Of a DNA stretch of 64,000 nt, positions 60,118 through 64,000 are shown piece by piece. The stretch is from a virus. Position 1 is the stretch's first letter; every line of letters begins with the position of its first letter. The DNA lies in the IMG/VR virus record IMGVR_UViG_3300042558_005120, positions 45,207 to 109,206 of that record. The stretch is one strand, 5' to 3'. The position numbers were made by a program, and so were the translations under genes. Below the pieces are notes generated by a model. It did not search any database and was not told the origin of the DNA. It saw only the letters and a program-made list of their open reading frames with translations.

Positions 60118-60823
60118 TATGGTTAAGAATCTTTTTAACAATTGGATTTCTAACGCTGTCATCTTCGGTAAACGAAACTACTCCAATCTCTGAAAAATCA
60201 CTGAAAGTGTTGATTAGCCATCCTAATCCACTTTCAGTTTTTTTCTTTAAATCAACTTGGTCACCGTCGCCCATTAAGATAAGTTTTGACCTTTCACCAA
60301 TACGGGTAAGAATTGTAATTAAGTGTTCCTTTTTTAGGTTCTGAATTTCATCAACTATGATAAAACTATCATCAATTGACCGTCCACGGATAAATGCAAG
60401 TGGAACAACTTCAATCAGTTCAGCTTTTTCAAGTTCGATTGTTAATGGCTTGCCAATAATTTTATAAAAGTTATCCATAAAGGAAAGCATAACAGGTTCC
60501 ATTTTTTCTTTAACGGTCCCCTTTAAAAAACCAATCTCTTCTCCGTCCAATACGGTGACGCTTTTTGCAACAATAATTTTTTGATACGTGCCTTTCGCCA
60601 ACATTGCTAATGCTTCAGCGCAAGCAACATAAGTTTTCCCGGTCCCAGCAGGACCTGCGCAAATTGTAATTTCATTTCCTTTAATTGATTCAATCAGTTT
60701 TTTCTGGGTTTCTGTTTTGCATTTTAATTTTACTGAAATTTTGTTTCTAAGCGCCTGTGAGGGCAGGAGTGGATCCATGTCGAAATCCTGAACTGTTTCT
60801 TTTTTCCTTCTAGCCATAAACAA
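60098..60823 (-). CDS. phoH: PhoH-like ATPase
   Basis: 241 residues. P-loop GPAGTGKT (57-64), Walker B FIIVDEIQN, and a sensor-like LILMGDGDQVDLKK. This is the single-domain PhoH family common in phages. Its role is unclear (RNA processing or helicase-like). It lies next to the plus-strand island and the HAD phosphatase gene. Confidence 0.92.
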   Translation of the reverse strand: MFMARRKKETVQDFDMDPLLPSQALRNKISVKLKCKTETQKKLIESIKGNEITICAGPAGTGKTYVACAEALAMLAKGTYQKIIVAKSVTVLDGEEIGFLKGTVKEKMEPVMLSFMDNFYKIIGKPLTIELEKAELIEVVPLAFIRGRSIDDSFIIVDEIQNLKKEHLITILTRIGERSKLILMGDGDQVDLKKKTESGLGWLINTFSDFSEIGVVSFTEDDSVRNPIVKKILNHIKNQPS

Positions 60824-60842
60824 GTTTTTTTTAATGTAGAAA

Positions 60843-61436
60843 TTACACCTTTACGGTTTTCACGGTAACACCTCGCTCATTTTCTACTTCTTTTGCGAGA
60901 ATTAAATTTTCATCGTGGTCATCAAAAAAGATAAATTCTTTATATCCGGCATCTACTAATTGATGGATTGCTTGTTTTTTTCGAGCTGGGATCGATCCTG
61001 TAAATCCAAAGGCAGGGTCATTAACCGCATAGATTAAATCTGTATGAATTCGGATACCGTTTTCATCAAAAAATTTCTTAATCATCTTTGCATCAGACCT
61101 TGCTGTGATAATCCCAACGTGCCAACCGGTATTATAAAAGTTTAATAATTGCCGCATTACTGTGAAAATCCAAGTCGAGTTTCTCAAAATATCAATATCT
61201 TCAAACTCTTTATACGAAAGCTTATAATTAGGCGTCTGTAGTTCTTTAAAGTGATTAAACTCTTCAGACGACATTTTTGCCACGACTTTTTGTGTATGTA
61301 CGTCTAATACTTGAACTTGTGCCGACGAAATAATTAGTGTATCATCTAAGTCAAAAACTGCAATTTTTTGACTGCTTTTCCCACTAATTATTGCTTCTGT
61401 TAACGGATGTTTTTTGTGTAGATTTCTTCGCTCCAT
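60843..61436 (-). CDS. HAD-superfamily phosphatase
   Basis: 197 residues. Motif I IAVFDLDDTLI (nucleophile Asp and acid/base Asp), motif II GIITARSD, a Lys in PARKKQAIHQL, and motif IV FIFFDDHDEN. It resembles the 3'-phosphatase half of T4 polynucleotide kinase (Pnkp) and other phage HAD enzymes, but there is no kinase domain in this gene. It may work with the separate P-loop kinases. The start overlaps the structural gene by 37 bases. Confidence 0.85.
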   Translation of the reverse strand: MERRNLHKKHPLTEAIISGKSSQKIAVFDLDDTLIISSAQVQVLDVHTQKVVAKMSSEEFNHFKELQTPNYKLSYKEFEDIDILRNSTWIFTVMRQLLNFYNTGWHVGIITARSDAKMIKKFFDENGIRIHTDLIYAVNDPAFGFTGSIPARKKQAIHQLVDAGYKEFIFFDDHDENLILAKEVENERGVTVKTVKV

Positions 61437-62989
61437 TGTGAAGTATTTTTTTGTAAATCATCAAATGTACTTGCAACACTAATTGCAAACTCAGATCTAG
61501 ACAACCAATCATTTTTTGTCCATTGCTCCCAAACTGGGTCTATATGTAATTGTGCTCCGGTATTTATTTCTTGAACTTTGGCTCTTGTTTTTCCTGTGTA
61601 ACCAATGCCTGATCCTAATATATCAAAAGTAGAACCACTTCCAGTTGTCCCTGCAGCACTAAATGTAATTTGATTTTTTGTAATTCCTGTAATATATGTA
61701 TTTGCCGGGAAATTACTCGATGCAATTTTACTGCCGACGAACCAATCCGATAAATACTGATTTGTTGGTAAATCAACTTTGGCTTCTCCGAGTACTGTGG
61801 TTATCGGCAACCCAGTAACAGTTACTCGTTGGCAACCATTATGAATTTTAATTGTACTATTGAGTACGGTAGTTGACCATCCAATAGGTATTGTAACACT
61901 AATTCCACTGTTTTCAGCGTAATCAAGAAATACTGTAAACAAGTTATCATTAACTTGAGCAACTGATGTGACTTTATAATTACTGAATGCGATTCCAGGT
62001 AAATCTTCAATATATGCTGAAACAACGGGAACGGGCCATCCCCAATCTGGGTATGTTTTTTTACTTCTAACTGAAATTGTGTTTGTGCCAACTCCAACCC
62101 CAACAACTTCATATTCGTGAATTGGCAAACTACCTGTAAACGAGTATGGCGTGGCCAGAAAAATAGAACCGGAACCTTCACCAATAAATTCAATTCTTCT
62201 TGGGTGGACAAAATCAACACCTGGGTCAACTATTTTAACTGTACTAATGTCCGTAGTATTTACATCAACAATCGGAACTAAACTTCCGGAAAAGTTCATT
62301 TTATTTCCATACGTTTTAATATACATTAACTGTAAAGTATCAGTAGTACTTATATCTCTGATTTTAACTATATGCCGTTTTGCATTCTGATTTGAGTCTT
62401 TCCAAAACAGTTTAGTTTCATACGTCCCAGGATTATAAGAAAATGTAATATCGCTCGGTGGCAGATTATCTAGATTTTCTGGACTATCAGCAATTTGCCG
62501 ATTCCAATAAAATGTACTCGTGTTTGCATTTACTTTTAAGGGGTCACCATCCACTATTGTAACAAATAATAAATATGTATAAGTATAGGTTGGTGGTCCT
62601 CCTGTATCTGATATAGTAATAATTTTATTAACAAATCCTTTAACCCAATCATGGCCTTGCCCTCCTATGATAAAATTGTCATTTGGCTTTATTAGATTAG
62701 AACCAAAGAACCCAGGATTTGTTCCGCCAGCTTGTAATGTTGCATCATAGTCAATAGTTATAAAATAATTCCAAGTTTTTCCAGAACCTTGAATAGCCGG
62801 CAAAATTATAGAAACAGATGCAGAATAATTTACTGAATATCCGTCTGCTACCGAAATATCTGATGTCCAAATTTTCCCTTGTGCGGAATCATTTACTGTA
62901 TTACCATTTTCGATATTTGCGTTCCTTTGCGATTGAGCTTGAAAACGTTGAAAAATAGCGGGTGTATTTTTATTTATTTTATCATTCAT
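61400..62989 (-). CDS. Beta-rich structural protein, unknown (529 aa)
   Basis: 529 residues from the ATG at 62989 (MNDKINKNTPAIFQRF), overlapping the next gene by 8 bases; a 15-residue longer start is unlikely. Body rich in Thr/Ser/Asn. The module TVTGLPITTVLGEAKVDL / NQYLSDWFVGSKIASSNFPANTYITGITKNQITFS (near 405-465) is related to the beta motifs in the 38379 gene. A fibronectin-like stretch DITFSYNPGTYETKLFWKDS lies near 200. Probably a fibre or decoration protein. Confidence 0.6.
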   Translation of the reverse strand: MNDKINKNTPAIFQRFQAQSQRNANIENGNTVNDSAQGKIWTSDISVADGYSVNYSASVSIILPAIQGSGKTWNYFITIDYDATLQAGGTNPGFFGSNLIKPNDNFIIGGQGHDWVKGFVNKIITISDTGGPPTYTYTYLLFVTIVDGDPLKVNANTSTFYWNRQIADSPENLDNLPPSDITFSYNPGTYETKLFWKDSNQNAKRHIVKIRDISTTDTLQLMYIKTYGNKMNFSGSLVPIVDVNTTDISTVKIVDPGVDFVHPRRIEFIGEGSGSIFLATPYSFTGSLPIHEYEVVGVGVGTNTISVRSKKTYPDWGWPVPVVSAYIEDLPGIAFSNYKVTSVAQVNDNLFTVFLDYAENSGISVTIPIGWSTTVLNSTIKIHNGCQRVTVTGLPITTVLGEAKVDLPTNQYLSDWFVGSKIASSNFPANTYITGITKNQITFSAAGTTGSGSTFDILGSGIGYTGKTRAKVQEINTGAQLHIDPVWEQWTKNDWLSRSEFAISVASTFDDLQKNTSQWSEEIYTKNIR

Positions 62990-64000
62990 ACGCCTCAATA
63001 AAATCTTCTTTTTTCGTGGTTTTTTTGTTACCATTGCTGTCAGTAATCTCTAATTCCACTGTATATTTTCCAGTTGCTGAAAAGGTCCATAAAATACTCG
63101 AATCTGTTATTTCAACTAAGACTCGTTCACTGTTTCGAATTCTCCAAAAATAACTTGTTTTCCCGGCGATTTTACTGGCATCTGCACTTAATAAAACAAC
63201 ACTTCCGGTTGGTATTCTTGCAGGGTCAATTCCAATATTTGTATCTTCCCAGCGCATTGCTCCACCAATTCCGCTTTCGTACGGCAATCTATTTGCATCT
63301 ATTTCTGCTTCATCTACATTATCAAAAACAGGTGGTGTAGGTAAAGTTGGATTTGGTAGCCATTGATATAATGCTGGAATCTGTGCAGCGGGATACCAAC
63401 CACCAGGTAAACTTAATGGGTTGATACCGTTGTATTGATAGATTTGATAAAAGCGATTCCAAAGTAAATAATCAGGTAATCCATTAAGAAACCCTCCTAC
63501 TTTTTCAATTCCATACCCAAACATATTTGCAGTATTTTTGAGAGGATATGTATGTCCAATTCCTGAACTAATAGGATGCAATGGATCTTTAAATTCAACA
63601 TTATTTTGTCCTAATAGCCAGCCTAAATGGTCAACACTTGGAGTTTTTGCCCAAGCATTTATTGCAAATGTTCCACCGTTCGCCATCCAGAAACTTGGAA
63701 TTAAATTATCTTGACTCCACCACTCTACGCTGAACGTTGTATTATTTGCTGTTGCTGTGGATGCAATTGAAATTTTTATTTGTCGGATATGTCCGCCAGA
63801 CTCAAAAATCTCCAAAACAGTTGCAGGTGTTGCTGGGGAAACAGGTAAACCGTTTCCTGTAAGAATTTCACCGACATACAAATCTTTTGTTAACAGACCT
63901 TGAATATTTTTAATATAGATACTTCCAGTTTGAATATCGCCTGTAAACGTTAATTTTTTTGGCAACGGATTATCCATTGTAATAATCGGTAATGCTACGG
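62982..64000 (-). CDS. Structural protein with C-terminal PKD-like domain (open at window edge)
   Basis: At least 331 residues from the ATG at 63977. The frame is open through base 64000 and no A-rich leader precedes the ATG, so the true start is probably outside. A beta module (ILTGNGLPVSPATPATVLEIF) like those in 61400 and 38379, then a Pro/Trp-rich middle, and a C-terminal PKD-like domain (SVVLLSADASKIAGKTSYFWRI, then WTFSATGKYTVELEITDSNGN). Carbohydrate or protein contact in a virion fibre is inferred. Confidence 0.6.
   Translation of the reverse strand, partial: VALPIITMDNPLPKKLTFTGDIQTGSIYIKNIQGLLTKDLYVGEILTGNGLPVSPATPATVLEIFESGGHIRQIKISIASTATANNTTFSVEWWSQDNLIPSFWMANGGTFAINAWAKTPSVDHLGWLLGQNNVEFKDPLHPISSGIGHTYPLKNTANMFGYGIEKVGGFLNGLPDYLLWNRFYQIYQYNGINPLSLPGGWYPAAQIPALYQWLPNPTLPTPPVFDNVDEAEIDANRLPYESGIGGAMRWEDTNIGIDPARIPTGSVVLLSADASKIAGKTSYFWRIRNSERVLVEITDSSILWTFSATGKYTVELEITDSNGNKKTTKKEDFIEAYE

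Noticed and set aside
1-64000. tRNA genes, integrase, insertion sequences, inteins
   Set aside because: I looked for cloverleaf-like intergenic stretches, transposase or integrase motifs and interrupted catalytic motifs and saw none; gaps are too short for tRNA clusters.

Overview
The window is part of a large, A+T-rich genome of a tailed, T4-related (myovirus-like) phage. T4-type genes are recognisable: the topoisomerase large subunit (gp39-like), NrdA/NrdB, a gp43-like DNA polymerase N-terminal half, UvsW, UvsY-like, gp61-like primase and gp32-like SSB. Several things point to a Bacteroidota (flavobacteria-like) host: gene starts are preceded by A-rich stretches instead of Shine-Dalgarno sequences, junctions are very tight (often TAA-n-ATG or ATGA), there is a small lipoprotein, and the holin/endolysin resemble Bacteroidota-phage types. 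The host assignment is an inference. Almost every gene is on the minus strand; the only plus-strand genes are two small ones at 59.4-60.1 kb.

Layout in + coordinates (transcription mostly right to left). 1-6.7 kb: topoisomerase, an unknown gene, nrdA, nrdB, an unknown gene and a DNA polymerase that stops after motif A. 6.8-10.9 kb: a membrane-anchored GAF-like protein, a DUF3008-like protein, a capsid-targeted protein, a 603-aa ligase-like protein with a KKED repeat, an SNase and a holin candidate. 10.9-22.2 kb: a dense cassette of about 17 mostly small genes, most starting with the same 13-residue leader (consensus M-K-H/Y-I-x-T-F-E-x-F-L-x-E), plus endolysin, ATP-grasp and ligase-like genes. 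22.2-27.7 kb: a replication/recombination operon (SSB, primase, UvsY-like, RecB-type nuclease, UvsW). 27.7-51.6 kb: RuvC-like nuclease and very large virion genes (up to 2487 codons). 51.8-56.1 kb: a second cassette of leader-bearing genes. 56.1-64 kb: a fibre-like protein, Fpg/Nei glycosylase, DnaQ-type exonuclease, dUTPase/MazG-like protein, SET-domain protein, PhoH, HAD phosphatase and two more structural genes.

The main discovery candidate is the leader family. Twenty-four N-terminal leaders (one internal, one degenerate) end in L/I/V-x-E followed mostly by A, S or G. That is the cleavage rule of the T4 prohead protease gp21 and has the layout of the T4 capsid-targeting sequence (MKTYQEFIAE of internal protein III). 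I infer that this phage packages a large and diverse set of proteins in its head for injection. The set includes an NMN-adenylyltransferase-like enzyme, two P-loop kinases, a KxDG ligase-like protein, a cyclic-phosphate receiver-like protein, a possible ADP-ribosyltransferase and a ParB-like protein. The leader is also conserved as DNA, suggesting a cassette-swapping recombination anchor.

Two regulatory signals stand out. One is a repeated GATATATA(C/A)T motif just upstream of virion and packaged-protein genes, a candidate late promoter. The other is a 65-bp element shared by the regions upstream of the polymerase and dUTPase genes, a candidate early promoter. No stretch longer than 300 bases lacks a gene, and I saw no tRNA, rRNA, CRISPR array or insertion sequence.
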